From contig NZ_FRAB01000057.1 of the NCBI RefSeq assembly GCF_900142195.1, positions 1 through 37,009 on the forward strand: DNA of 37,009 bases. Reading direction: 5' to 3'. A program made the position numbers and the translations under genes. This DNA is from Paraburkholderia terricola. Its GTDB lineage: Bacteria; Pseudomonadota; Gammaproteobacteria; Burkholderiales; Burkholderiaceae. Below are positions 16,284 through 23,921 of the stretch, one piece after another. The notes under the pieces were generated by a model. That model worked only from the letters and a program-made list of their open reading frames with translations, did not search any database and had not been told where the DNA came from. Positions within the stretch are counted from its first letter, which is position 1; each line of letters opens with the position of its first letter.

Positions 16284-16846
16284 CAGGCGATACTCCCTCT
16301 GTTGTATTGTCCATTGCGCATGGCGACGCCGTTATGGCGGATCGGCACGGCCGTGTAGTCGAGCAGGGCGAGCAGGCTGCGCGCGGGTGCGTAGCGCCCG
16401 AGCACGGCCTTCAGGCTGTCCGCCTGATCGCGCGTGACCGGCTGCTGAAGCTTCACGATGTATTCGGCCCACGCGTTCGCGCGGCCGTGTACGTGGTCGC
16501 CATTGCGCGTGATCGATCCGTCGCGACGCCGCGCGAGTCGCCCTTCGACCAGCTCGACCTCGCCGAAGCCGAGCCGGCGGATCACCTCCCGCACCGCCCA
16601 CGGCGTACCCTTCCTGCGGTGCAGTGCGAGCGAGCCCTTGATCAGCGCCCGCTTCGCGTCTTCGGATTCGGCCAGCTCCCATCCATCGACCGCAAGCGCC
16701 CACGCGAGCCACGGCAGCCAGCCGGTGGGACACCGGTCCGCATCCCACAGCGTGCGCAGGATTTCGGGATCGACGCTCGGCGCCATGACGATCGCGAGCG
16801 CCGTTTCCAGCGGGGTCTGGTTGGCCGGTAGCAGGGCATCACGCAT
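16283..16846 (-). CDS. I: baseplate protein I
   Basis: The 187-residue product matches P2 gpI, a baseplate wedge component that links to the fibre. It shows LLPANQTPLETALA, DPEILRTLWDADRCPTGWLPWLAWALAVD and REVIRRLGFGEVELVEG, all standard gpI segments. It overlaps the end of J by eight bases and the start of H by one base. Confidence 0.93.
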   Translation of the reverse strand: MRDALLPANQTPLETALAIVMAPSVDPEILRTLWDADRCPTGWLPWLAWALAVDGWELAESEDAKRALIKGSLALHRRKGTPWAVREVIRRLGFGEVELVEGRLARRRDGSITRNGDHVHGRANAWAEYIVKLQQPVTRDQADSLKAVLGRYAPARSLLALLDYTAVPIRHNGVAMRNGQYNRGSIA

Positions 16847-17732
16847 CGTCCACCTTCATGTTGAGCATGATCGACGTGCAGTTGGCGAACTGCCGCGGCG
16901 TACAGAGAACGTGTGCCGCCGGCGATCGCAGCTCGACGTCGATCACGCCGGAGTCAGGCGGATGCAGCGCACCGTAGATCGCGGACAGGGACATGCCGGC
17001 ACCCAGCTTGCGGGCACTGGCGACGGCCTTGTCGAGTGCTGCGCGACGCGCTTCGAAAACCGCTTCGCCGCCCGGACCGCTGCCGACATGGACGTCCGCC
17101 TCGACAGAGAAATCCACGCGCTCGCCGGCTGTCACCAGCACTTCGTCGTTCAGCGGCCGGACATCCTCGGGCGAGACCGCCGCCGTCACGGTGTCAATCA
17201 ATGCCTGGTCAGGCACGCCATCGCCCACCGCAGACAGAAGCGTCAGGCGCACGATGCCCGCCTCCGGACGATCCACCTTCACGTCCAGCACGTCCGCGGA
17301 AGCATTCATTGCCAGCGCGACGTAGCTGCCGGATGGACCGGCAACCGTCGAGCGCTCGATCGACATCTGCGTGCGCAGCTTCAGCCGGTCGTCGCCTTCG
17401 AGGGTCGGCTCGACCGGCGGATTCGCATCCGCGTCACCCGGATCGATGGTCGCGCGTTCGATGTCGAGGAGCGCCGCAAGATGCTCGAGATCGGCACCGG
17501 TCGAGAATGCCAGCATCACCGCCCGCGCAGCGTCGTTCACCCGCGCGCGAAACCGCACCTCACGATAGGCCGCAAGCTCGATCAGCTTCACCACCGGATC
17601 CGACTCGAGCGCCGCGCTCCAGCCGGGATAAATGCTTCTGAAATGCAAGAGCTTCTCCTGGTAGATATCCTCGAAGTCGAGCGTGTCGACCAGATCCGGC
17701 GGATCGATCGCACTCAGATCAATGGTTGTCAC
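16839..17732 (-). CDS. J: baseplate protein J
   Basis: The 297-residue product is the P2 gpJ baseplate wedge protein (Baseplate_J). It starts MTTIDLSAIDPPDLVDTLDF and has YPGWSAALESDPVVKLIELAAYREV, the hallmark N-terminal block, and a C-terminus ending near FANCTSIMLNMKVDDA. It overlaps W by four bases and I by eight, so the W-J-I-H set is translated as a coupled group. Confidence 0.95.
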   Translation of the reverse strand: MTTIDLSAIDPPDLVDTLDFEDIYQEKLLHFRSIYPGWSAALESDPVVKLIELAAYREVRFRARVNDAARAVMLAFSTGADLEHLAALLDIERATIDPGDADANPPVEPTLEGDDRLKLRTQMSIERSTVAGPSGSYVALAMNASADVLDVKVDRPEAGIVRLTLLSAVGDGVPDQALIDTVTAAVSPEDVRPLNDEVLVTAGERVDFSVEADVHVGSGPGGEAVFEARRAALDKAVASARKLGAGMSLSAIYGALHPPDSGVIDVELRSPAAHVLCTPRQFANCTSIMLNMKVDDA

Positions 17733-18073
17733 GTGGTCACCTCAAAAACGACGTCGTCGCCCTCATAGATTCCCTGAATACGAAACGTCACCCGGCCGTC
17801 AACAATCGATGCGACCGTGACGCGGGAGACCCTGATGCGCGGCTCCCATCGTCCGATCGCGCGGGCCGCTTCCGCCTGCGCGGAAGAAATCCAGCCGCGC
17901 GACACCGGCAGATCGACCATGCGGGGAATGTCGGAGCCGTACTCGGGCCGCTCGCGCCGCGTGCCCTTGCGCGTCGAGAGAATGTCGCCGATGCTCTGCT
18001 TCAGATGCGCGATGCCGGTGACCGGTTTGCCTGTCTGCCGGTCCATGCCGACCAGCGCCGTACCCGCGCCCAT
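17729..18073 (-). CDS. W: baseplate protein W (gp25-like)
   Basis: The 114-residue product is a GPW/gp25 baseplate wedge protein. Typical segments are IAHLKQSIGDILSTRKGTRRERPEYGSDIPRM, broken here as QSIGDILSTRKGTRRERPEY with the EYGS motif, and SRVTVASI near the end. It nucleates sheath assembly at the baseplate. It overlaps J by four bases and starts two bases after the small gene upstream. Confidence 0.94.
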   Translation of the reverse strand: MGAGTALVGMDRQTGKPVTGIAHLKQSIGDILSTRKGTRRERPEYGSDIPRMVDLPVSRGWISSAQAEAARAIGRWEPRIRVSRVTVASIVDGRVTFRIQGIYEGDDVVFEVTT

Positions 18074-18075
18074 CG

Positions 18076-18303
18076 TCAGGCTCCGTCCGCGACGCGTTCG
18101 AAGTCGGGATGGCGGTCGAGCAGAGCGAGTTGTTCCTGATCCGATGCGGTCACGGTGCTCTTCTCGACGGCGAGCGTGCGGCCGTCGGCCAGCACCAGCG
18201 TGCGCGATTTGAACGCCTTATCGCGGAAAGTGACGGACACCCTGCCGGCTGCGGTTGCCACGGCGAGACGGGCCGGCAACGGATTTTCTTCATCTTGCGG
18301 CAT
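18076..18303 (-). CDS. hypothetical phage protein in the baseplate operon (75 aa)
   Basis: The ATG at 18303 follows TGGAGTTTCGAT, a good ribosome-binding site; the frame is open further upstream but into a hairpin and the opposite gene's promoter. The product starts MPQDEENPLPARLAVAT and contains VTFRDKAFKSRTLVLADGRTL, looking like a small beta-rich fold. It sits between V and W in the same direction. I recognise no named family. A baseplate or assembly role is inferred from position only. Confidence 0.65.
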   Translation of the reverse strand: MPQDEENPLPARLAVATAAGRVSVTFRDKAFKSRTLVLADGRTLAVEKSTVTASDQEQLALLDRHPDFERVADGA

Positions 18304-18317
18304 ATCGAAACTCCAGC

Positions 18318-18344
18318 AAAAAGGCCTCGCGCGAAGGCGAGGCC
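18318..18344 (-). terminator. rho-independent terminator inside the late tail region
   Basis: Read leftward, GGCCTCGC pairs with GCGAGGCC around a 6-base loop, followed by TTTTT. It faces transcripts coming from the head genes and V, ahead of the W-J-I set. Confidence 0.75.
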
Positions 18345-18356
18345 AAAGTAACTTGG
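18344..18356. promoter_or_regulatory. dispersed palindrome copy 5 (CAAAGTAACTTGG)
   Basis: One mismatch from the consensus. It overlaps the -35 box of the moron promoter and touches the terminator stem. Confidence 0.7.
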
Positions 18357-18382
18357 CGCGAACGATGTCGGCACTTGATAAT
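18353..18382 (+). promoter_or_regulatory. promoter of the membrane-protein moron
   Basis: A -35 box TTGGCG (18353-18358) and a -10 box GATAAT (18377-18382) are separated by 18 bases. They point at the GTG start at 18412. The palindrome at 18344-18356 covers the left half of the -35 box. Confidence 0.6.
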
Positions 18383-18411
18383 CGGCGCTCCACTACTACT
18401 GAGGAGACCGG

Positions 18412-19185
18412 GTGTTCAAACGTCTGTCGGCCCGCAAGTCAAGGGCCAAATATGCTTCCCGGGTGAAAAGGACGTCACCAGGCAAGACGATCTGGTCGAA
18501 ACTGGAGCCGGTCGGACGCCACCCGTTGACCGTGGTGACCTTTGGATTCGTTCTCTCGACCCTGTTCGGAACGTGGATTACACATCGACTGGATCATCAG
18601 CAGAAAGAGAGAGAAGCGATTACGCGAAACTTCGATGCGGTGCGCGCCGCAACCGACGACCTGACAGTCGCCATGGCGCGATATCAGACGCGCACACTTC
18701 ATCTGCTCGACCAGATCGTCGTCTCGAACCACACAACACATTTCGATAATGCCGCGAACGACTATGAAGCGGCATACGTGAACTGGGTTGAACGCAGCGC
18801 TGCAGACCAGGCGGTCATCCTGCAGATGTATCAGGGTACGTCAGTGTTTAGCAGCGTCCAGGAATATTTCCGGGGGTTTGAACAGAACTCCGCCGCGCTG
18901 GACGCATGCGCAAGAATGTATCTCGCCTTCCCTAACATGCGGGCCGGTATCGCGCAGGCGGAGATCACGTGCCATACGCCGCAGCCTAACGTTACTTTCC
19001 AGATGAGCCACAAAATGCTGGAACTCGGGTTCTGCGTCCGGGTCTTCGTAGCCGCAGCGAGGCCGTTCCCAAAAATCGACTTCATGGAATCGGACTTCAG
19101 GGATGCCGCCATGCATCAGGCGTTCAGCATGGCAAAAGGCATATGCTGGGCAGATACTGCGGGCTTCCTCCATGCCCGTGACTAG
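18412..19185 (+). CDS. membrane-anchored moron protein, unknown function
   Basis: The 257-residue product is on the strand opposite to the surrounding tail genes. It starts with GTG behind a strong GAGGAG ribosome-binding site. After a basic N-terminus there is one membrane helix (about 38-57, HPLTVVTFGFVLSTLFGTW). A helical, coiled-coil-like part follows, then a C-terminal region with several Cys. Its own promoter lies at 18353. Such single genes inserted into a late operon are typical lysogenic-conversion morons. Blocking of superinfecting phage would be a plausible job for a membrane moron, but nothing in the sequence proves it. I recognise no family. Confidence 0.75.
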   Translation: MFKRLSARKSRAKYASRVKRTSPGKTIWSKLEPVGRHPLTVVTFGFVLSTLFGTWITHRLDHQQKEREAITRNFDAVRAATDDLTVAMARYQTRTLHLLDQIVVSNHTTHFDNAANDYEAAYVNWVERSAADQAVILQMYQGTSVFSSVQEYFRGFEQNSAALDACARMYLAFPNMRAGIAQAEITCHTPQPNVTFQMSHKMLELGFCVRVFVAAARPFPKIDFMESDFRDAAMHQAFSMAKGICWADTAGFLHARD

Positions 19186-19197
19186 GGATCAATCCGT

Positions 19198-19881
19198 TCA
19201 TGAGGGCAGCGGATCACTCGTCGGATCGCCTTCAGGTCCACTTCTGTGCCGGTGATCCGGCAGCGAAACGCCCTTCGATTTCACGGTCCCGGTGAAGTTG
19301 GCGTCACCGTCGATCTCGGACGCAGGACCGCCTGTTGCGTTACTGCCGGTCATGCCGCCCTGGTACGTCAGCCGCTTCTGTGTCGTGCTATTGCCGGTGA
19401 AGGTCGAATCCGGTGCATCGACCAGCAGCTTCGGCGCGGTCTGCGTGATGCCGTCCGCAGTCAGTTCCATCTGCGTGTCACCGATGCGGAAAACGATCCG
19501 GCCGCCAGAGGGAACCGACAGGACATATTCGTGCGCATCGTGGTCGTAATGCTCGCGCGCACCGTCCGGCCAGTCGGTCGCCGTCAGGTTCCCGGCATTG
19601 CCGTTGGCCCCGCCGTGCGTGTCGCTATAGAAGCCGGCCAGCACGAACGCTCCGGCAAGCGTGCCCGACGGCGCGAGTACGACGGCCTGCTCGCCGACAG
19701 AAGGCGGGCACCACGTCCTGACCCGGCCAGCCGCAAACGTCTTCCACGGCAACAGCGCACTGACCCACTCGCCGTTGCGGACCCGGCAGCGCGGCGGGTC
19801 GTACTGGACGTCATCGATATAGCCCGCCTGCACGATGCTCGCGATCAGGCGATCCATCTCGCCAATCTCGTAGTCGCTCAT
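19198..19881 (-). CDS. V: baseplate spike protein V
   Basis: The 227-residue product is the P2 gpV-type baseplate assembly and membrane-piercing spike. It starts MSDYEIGEMDRLIASIVQAG and has an OB-fold-like part (QYDPPRCRVRNGEWVSALLPW; PPSVGEQAVVLAPSG). A beta-helix repeat region (ELTADGITQTAPKLLVDAPD ...) follows, ending with DHRHRS. That HxH motif binds the iron at the spike tip in relatives. The start at 19881 was chosen because upstream codons overlap the preceding gene and lack similarity. Confidence 0.93.
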   Translation of the reverse strand: MSDYEIGEMDRLIASIVQAGYIDDVQYDPPRCRVRNGEWVSALLPWKTFAAGRVRTWCPPSVGEQAVVLAPSGTLAGAFVLAGFYSDTHGGANGNAGNLTATDWPDGAREHYDHDAHEYVLSVPSGGRIVFRIGDTQMELTADGITQTAPKLLVDAPDSTFTGNSTTQKRLTYQGGMTGSNATGGPASEIDGDANFTGTVKSKGVSLPDHRHRSGPEGDPTSDPLPS

Positions 19882-19885
19882 GTGG

Positions 19886-20413
19886 CTATCCTTCGGACGG
19901 ATCGTGTGCCGGATCCGCGTACTCTGCGCCAGGCGCGGTGCCCGTGTCCGGATCGACGCCCCACAGCACTGCGGAGCCCGCGGACGGAAACGGCGCGGCG
20001 ACATCGCCGAGATCGAATTCGTGCGTCCACTCGACAAGCCAGACGAGATACGCGTCGAGCTCGGGCCTGAACGGATCGTCACCGATCTGCACGAGCCGCG
20101 CCGGCGTCACCGGCACACCCCACGTCTGCGCGTGCACCGCACACGCGATGCGCGCGGCCAGCTCGCGCACCGCGAGATCCGCGTGTGGCGCCAGTGGGTC
20201 GCAGATCGCCCGCGCCTGGAAGCGTCCGATCAGCGACGTCTGTCCGGTACCAGGATCATGTCCCGGTTCCATTTCCGACATTTCTACGGCAATGCTGGGC
20301 GTTGGAATCTTCCGGCCGATGCGCGGATACGCATCGATCGGTGAGACGTCAGGAAGCGCCACCCGCAGGCCCGCGATCATCGCGTCATGCAACGTTTTCA
20401 GGTTATCAAGCAC
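19886..20413 (-). CDS. probable tail completion/terminator-type protein
   Basis: The 175-residue product starts MLDNLKTLHDAMIAGLRVALPDV and has RIGRKIPTPSIAVEM and FQARAICDPLAPHADLAVRELAARIA, then a tail rich in Asp and Gly. The pattern and the position between minor tail Z and spike V fit tail terminator/completion proteins that cap the tube at the head end. The family cannot be fixed by eye. It overlaps Z by eight bases and ends four bases before V starts. Confidence 0.6.
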   Translation of the reverse strand: MLDNLKTLHDAMIAGLRVALPDVSPIDAYPRIGRKIPTPSIAVEMSEMEPGHDPGTGQTSLIGRFQARAICDPLAPHADLAVRELAARIACAVHAQTWGVPVTPARLVQIGDDPFRPELDAYLVWLVEWTHEFDLGDVAAPFPSAGSAVLWGVDPDTGTAPGAEYADPAHDPSEG

Positions 20414-20942
20414 GCCGGAGTCCTCCTGTCGCCTTCTGGATTTCGTAGTTCACTTCCTGCCGCAGGATCGTCATCAGTCGCGCCTCGCACATCTGCGCTG
20501 CACGACGGAATGCGGGGTCGCCGGTCTTCGACCAGTTCACCGTCACGACCTCGAACGGCGTGCGGGCCTTGCCGGTGCGCTGGTAGATCGGCCCGTCCGG
20601 TTTGGCCCTGGTCTGCCGCCATGCGCCATCGAACGCGAATCGTCCCGCACGCATGCCCTTTTTCGTTTCGCGCACCGAGCCCAGCCGGTGTGCCTCAACC
20701 GGATTCAGCCCGAGCCACACCTTGCCGGTGTCGGCCGAACGCATGAAGAAGTACAGCCGGCTGCGGATCACCTTCTGCGGGATCTGCGTGCCGCGGGAGA
20801 CTTCCTTGCCCGTCTGGCTTTTGATCCATGCCGCGGTTTTCCGCAGCGTGCGACGCCACGCGCCCTGCATGGCGGACGGGGATAGCCCCTGCAGCGCAGC
20901 GGTCACTTCCCTGATGTCGATCTCGACCTTCAGTGCATCCAT
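20406..20942 (-). CDS. minor tail protein Z (lambda gpZ family)
   Basis: The 178-residue product matches prophage minor tail protein Z (PF06763). It has ALKVEIDIREVTAALQGLSP, WRRTLRKTAAWIKSQTGKEVS and the basic middle IRSRLYFFMRSADTGKVWLGLNP. In lambda, Z works at the head-proximal end of the tail and helps DNA pass into the tube. It follows the head-tail attachment protein and completes the lambda-like connector set before the P2-like tail begins. Confidence 0.85.
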   Translation of the reverse strand: MDALKVEIDIREVTAALQGLSPSAMQGAWRRTLRKTAAWIKSQTGKEVSRGTQIPQKVIRSRLYFFMRSADTGKVWLGLNPVEAHRLGSVRETKKGMRAGRFAFDGAWRQTRAKPDGPIYQRTGKARTPFEVVTVNWSKTGDPAFRRAAQMCEARLMTILRQEVNYEIQKATGGLRRA

Positions 20943-20979
20943 CGGCAGGGCCTCATCAACGGGGTCTTGGCGGCACTCA

Positions 20980-21276
20980 TCAGCGGGGTCTTAGCAGCAG
21001 CACGGTCCAACCGGTGCCGTCGGGTTGCAGTTCGAACACGACATATTCGTCGGCGCCGACGGTCACGATGCTGCCCTCGCGGATCGCGACGGCGTCCGCA
21101 TCGCGCACGCTCACCTGCGGATGCTCGAGCTGCGTGCGCTGCCGCCCGAGATCCGGACCGAGCCAGGGCGCGGCGAACATGCCGCGCAGCGGCTCGCCGT
21201 CGACGGTGATGTCGTCGTCAGCCAGGTCGCGGATCACGGCATCATCGAGATCCGCGACCAGATCACGGAACGCCAT
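20980..21276 (-). CDS. head-tail attachment protein (lambda FII-like)
   Basis: The 98-residue product starts MAFRDLVADLDDAVIRDLAD. It has the family pattern of a short helical N-terminus and then a beta-barrel with VSVRDADAVAIREGSIVTVGADEYVVFELQPDG. Lambda FII joins the filled head to the tail. It directly follows the capsid gene (ten-base gap), as in lambda-like head modules. Confidence 0.8.
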   Translation of the reverse strand: MAFRDLVADLDDAVIRDLADDDITVDGEPLRGMFAAPWLGPDLGRQRTQLEHPQVSVRDADAVAIREGSIVTVGADEYVVFELQPDGTGWTVLLLRPR

Positions 21277-21286
21277 ACGTGTGTCC

Positions 21287-22282
21287 TCAGACCGTCAGCT
21301 TGATGACGGCCTTCGGACGCGTGCACAGGTGGATCGGATTGGACTGCGCCTCGAGCTCGACGCCCTTGCCGAAATCCATCAGCTCCTGTTTCGCGTAGTA
21401 CGGCAGGCCGTTGGTGTTGACCGTTTCCATGTAGTCCGCCGGCGCGAAGCGGGTAATGAACAGATCCGGCACACCTTCGGGCACGGCCCACGCTTCATCG
21501 TCGGCCACATAGCCAATGTCGCCGACGCGACCGCGATAGCGCTCGAAGGTGCAGCCGCCGAATTCGAACGTGTCGCGCGGGTCGCCACGCAGCGCCGACG
21601 CCATCGCCGTATTGAGGTAGGTCTCCTTCAGCGCCTTATGGGCAATGAGAAGCTTCCAGAAGTTACGGCCGCACAGCACACGCACGCCGGTGAAGGGCGT
21701 ATTGCCCAGCGCATCCTCGACCGCGTCGAGCAGATCCGCACACTTGAGGCGCACCTCGGTGTCGGCCTTGCCCAGTTCGAAACTGATCACCGTCTGCTGG
21801 ATGCCGAAGCGATCGAGCAGGTCCGCCACGACCGACTTGCCGTCGGCATCGAGAATCAGCCCCTTGACCGCGCCGATCCGGTGGAATTCGTGCGTCGCGT
21901 CGAGCTGGCGGCGCATCTTGGCGAGGCGCTTATTGATTACAGTCTGGATCGCTTCGAGCTCCGTCTCCGAGCCGAATGCGCGCAGGTTCTGGATCTCGTC
22001 GGCGCCGATCGTCGCGCGCTGCGGCAGGTGCACCGTATTGAACGGAATCATGTTGCGCTTGCTGCCGACGACGACAGCGCCGGAAGCGCCACGCTGCCCG
22101 GTCGGCACGAGCGCGAGCGTGTCGCCGTCGCGCTCGATCTGCACCACGGTGGTCGTGATGCCTTCTTCCTCGAAGAGGCCGAGGGTAGCGAGCCGGCTGG
22201 GCACCTGCGGCTGCTCGTTGATCGCAGCGCTGAGCGACGACAGCGAGAACGCGTCGTCGTTGAGAAGGGCGATATCCGCCAT
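21287..22282 (-). CDS. major capsid protein (lambda gpE family)
   Basis: The 331-residue product matches lambda E (341 residues). It has QPQVPSRLATLGLFEEEGI, RNMIPFNTVHLPQRATIGADEIQNLRAFG, an HK97-fold core with CGRNFWKLLIAHKALKETY, and a C-terminal block YYAKQELMDFGKGVELEAQS. It forms the icosahedral shell, stabilised by the decoration protein encoded just upstream. No N-terminal delta domain is present, so scaffolding must come from the protease gene or another source. Confidence 0.95.
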   Translation of the reverse strand: MADIALLNDDAFSLSSLSAAINEQPQVPSRLATLGLFEEEGITTTVVQIERDGDTLALVPTGQRGASGAVVVGSKRNMIPFNTVHLPQRATIGADEIQNLRAFGSETELEAIQTVINKRLAKMRRQLDATHEFHRIGAVKGLILDADGKSVVADLLDRFGIQQTVISFELGKADTEVRLKCADLLDAVEDALGNTPFTGVRVLCGRNFWKLLIAHKALKETYLNTAMASALRGDPRDTFEFGGCTFERYRGRVGDIGYVADDEAWAVPEGVPDLFITRFAPADYMETVNTNGLPYYAKQELMDFGKGVELEAQSNPIHLCTRPKAVIKLTV

Positions 22283-22358
22283 AAGATTCTCCTGAAATGG
22301 GTATGTGAAGCGACCGTCGGCTTTAGCGACGGCCGCATGGTCGGAACGACGGCGGGGT

Positions 22359-22703
22359 TTAGCGGACGATCACGTAGTGCGCGGCGAGATCGCTACGCGC
22401 GGCGGCATCGAGCCCCGTGAGGCGGGCTTCTGCAACCTCGGCGAGACGCACGATGCCGACCGCCGGACGCGGGTCCGTCGACGCCGCAAGCGGGCCGTAG
22501 AGGATTGCGGTCGCGATCTCGGAACCGTCGGTTGCCGTGTTGTCATACGGCGCGTATTCGCCGGTGCCGGTCGTGCCGAGCAGTTGCCCGGCCGGCAGCG
22601 CGTCGCCCTTGACGACGACGATCTGCTCGCGCGAGATGCGGCCCGCGCCTTCCGAGAGAAGAAACTCGCGGGTGTTGGTGCCCTGCGTTTTGATGGTGGT
22701 CAT
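22359..22703 (-). CDS. head decoration protein (lambda gpD family)
   Basis: The 114-residue product (lambda D has 110) shows the trimeric decoration pattern: TREFLLSEGAGRISREQIVVV near the N-terminus, ALPAGQLLGTTGTGEYAPYDN in the core, and PRPAVGIVRLAEVAEARLTGLD near the end. It binds the expanded capsid and stabilises it. Order protease-D-capsid is that of lambda. Confidence 0.93.
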   Translation of the reverse strand: MTTIKTQGTNTREFLLSEGAGRISREQIVVVKGDALPAGQLLGTTGTGEYAPYDNTATDGSEIATAILYGPLAASTDPRPAVGIVRLAEVAEARLTGLDAAARSDLAAHYVIVR

Positions 22704-22745
22704 ACAGTTGCTCCCTGTCTGTGCCTGAAGATGAACAGGCCGTTA

Positions 22746-23921
22746 TCAAAGTGACTTTGCGACACCCCTGCGGGCGGCGTAGATCGACGACGCCTTCGGA
22801 CCCGGCGTCGTACCCTGCGTCGTACCCTTCACAGATCGGCCGGCGTCATGCGGGACCGGCTGCTGCCGGTTGTTCACACGCGGCTGGGACTGCGTGACGC
22901 GGTCGAACAGACGCGCGCGCACCTGGTCGGGATTCAGGCCATTGCCCACAAACTGCGCGGTCAGTTCGGGCAGCTTCGCCGCCAGACACAGGCCGGCAAT
23001 GTCGGTTGCGTTCCGGATTGCCGCGTCGATCGTGGCGCGATCCTTCAGCGCCGTGAGCGTGACGATGCTTTCCGCGCACATGGACAGGTTGGCTGCGCGG
23101 CAGGCGTTGAACACGTGCGCGGCCAGCACGCCTGGCTCTTCCTGCAGCGGCACCGAAGCCGGATCCTGCGGCGCGGGCGCCGGTGGGTCGTCCGCCGGCG
23201 GTGGATTCGAGCCCGGCGCGGTGGGTTCGGTTGGGTTGGTTGGTTCGGTCGGCGGCGTCTCCGCCGTTGTGGTGGCGTCGTCGGTCCCGTCGACGAGTGC
23301 CTGGACCGACGACGGCGCACTTTGAAACCGCGCGAGCAGATCGGCCGCACGTGCAGTTGCAGCGAGCTTGACCGGCGCTTCGATCTCGTCGGCAAAACCG
23401 GCCTCTTTCGCTTCGGCGGCCGTCATCCACGTTTCCGCGTCAAGCATGGCCGTCAGTTCTTCGTCGGTCTTGCCGCTCTTGTTACGGTACGCAGCAAGGA
23501 TGCCGTCGCGCGCCTTGTCCATCGAATCGGCGGTCGCGCGCAGATCTGCTGCCGTGCCAAGCGCTACCGTCCACGGGTTATGGATCATGAGCATGGCGTT
23601 TTCAGGCATGACGATGCGATCACCTGCCATCGCGACGAGCGATGCGGCTGAGGCCGCGACACCGTCGATGCGGGCAGTCACCTTGCCGGCATAGCGGCGC
23701 AACGCGTTGTAGATCGCGAAGGCGTCGAACACATCGCCGCCTGGCGAGTTGATCGCGACAACGACCTCCGCCGCACTCGCCGCAGCCTCGTCGAGCTGCG
23801 ACACGAACGTCTTTGCATCGGTGCCCCAGAATCCGATCTCGTCATAGATCCGGATCTCGGCGACGGCGGCACCCTGCGCGTTCGTCATCGCCCTGATGTC
23901 CCACCACTTACGGTTTTTCAT
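22746..23921 (-). CDS. ClpP-type prohead protease with C-terminal scaffold-like domain
   Basis: The 391-residue product has a ClpP-like serine protease domain (about 1-200). Asn58-Ser59-Pro60-Gly-Gly lie in the oxyanion region, the catalytic Ser is at 91 in GVAASAASL, His at 114 in MIHNP, and a DAETWMTAAEAKEAGFAD tail follows. A Thr/Pro-rich linker (about 215-250) follows, then a helical C-terminal domain that may be the scaffold (as lambda Nu3 is made from C). It cuts head proteins during prohead maturation. The stop codon overlaps a copy of the dispersed palindrome. It overlaps the portal gene start region by 14 bases. Confidence 0.9.
   Translation of the reverse strand: MKNRKWWDIRAMTNAQGAAVAEIRIYDEIGFWGTDAKTFVSQLDEAAASAAEVVVAINSPGGDVFDAFAIYNALRRYAGKVTARIDGVAASAASLVAMAGDRIVMPENAMLMIHNPWTVALGTAADLRATADSMDKARDGILAAYRNKSGKTDEELTAMLDAETWMTAAEAKEAGFADEIEAPVKLAATARAADLLARFQSAPSSVQALVDGTDDATTTAETPPTEPTNPTEPTAPGSNPPPADDPPAPAPQDPASVPLQEEPGVLAAHVFNACRAANLSMCAESIVTLTALKDRATIDAAIRNATDIAGLCLAAKLPELTAQFVGNGLNPDQVRARLFDRVTQSQPRVNNRQQPVPHDAGRSVKGTTQGTTPGPKASSIYAARRGVAKSL
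22747..22759. promoter_or_regulatory. dispersed palindrome copy 6 (CAAAGTGACTTTG, exact)
   Basis: An exact match to the consensus. It overlaps the last codons and stop of the protease gene. Confidence 0.75.

Noticed and set aside
18987..18999. TAACGTTACTTTC in the membrane moron
   Set aside because: Three mismatches from the palindrome and only one half-site is kept. Not counted.
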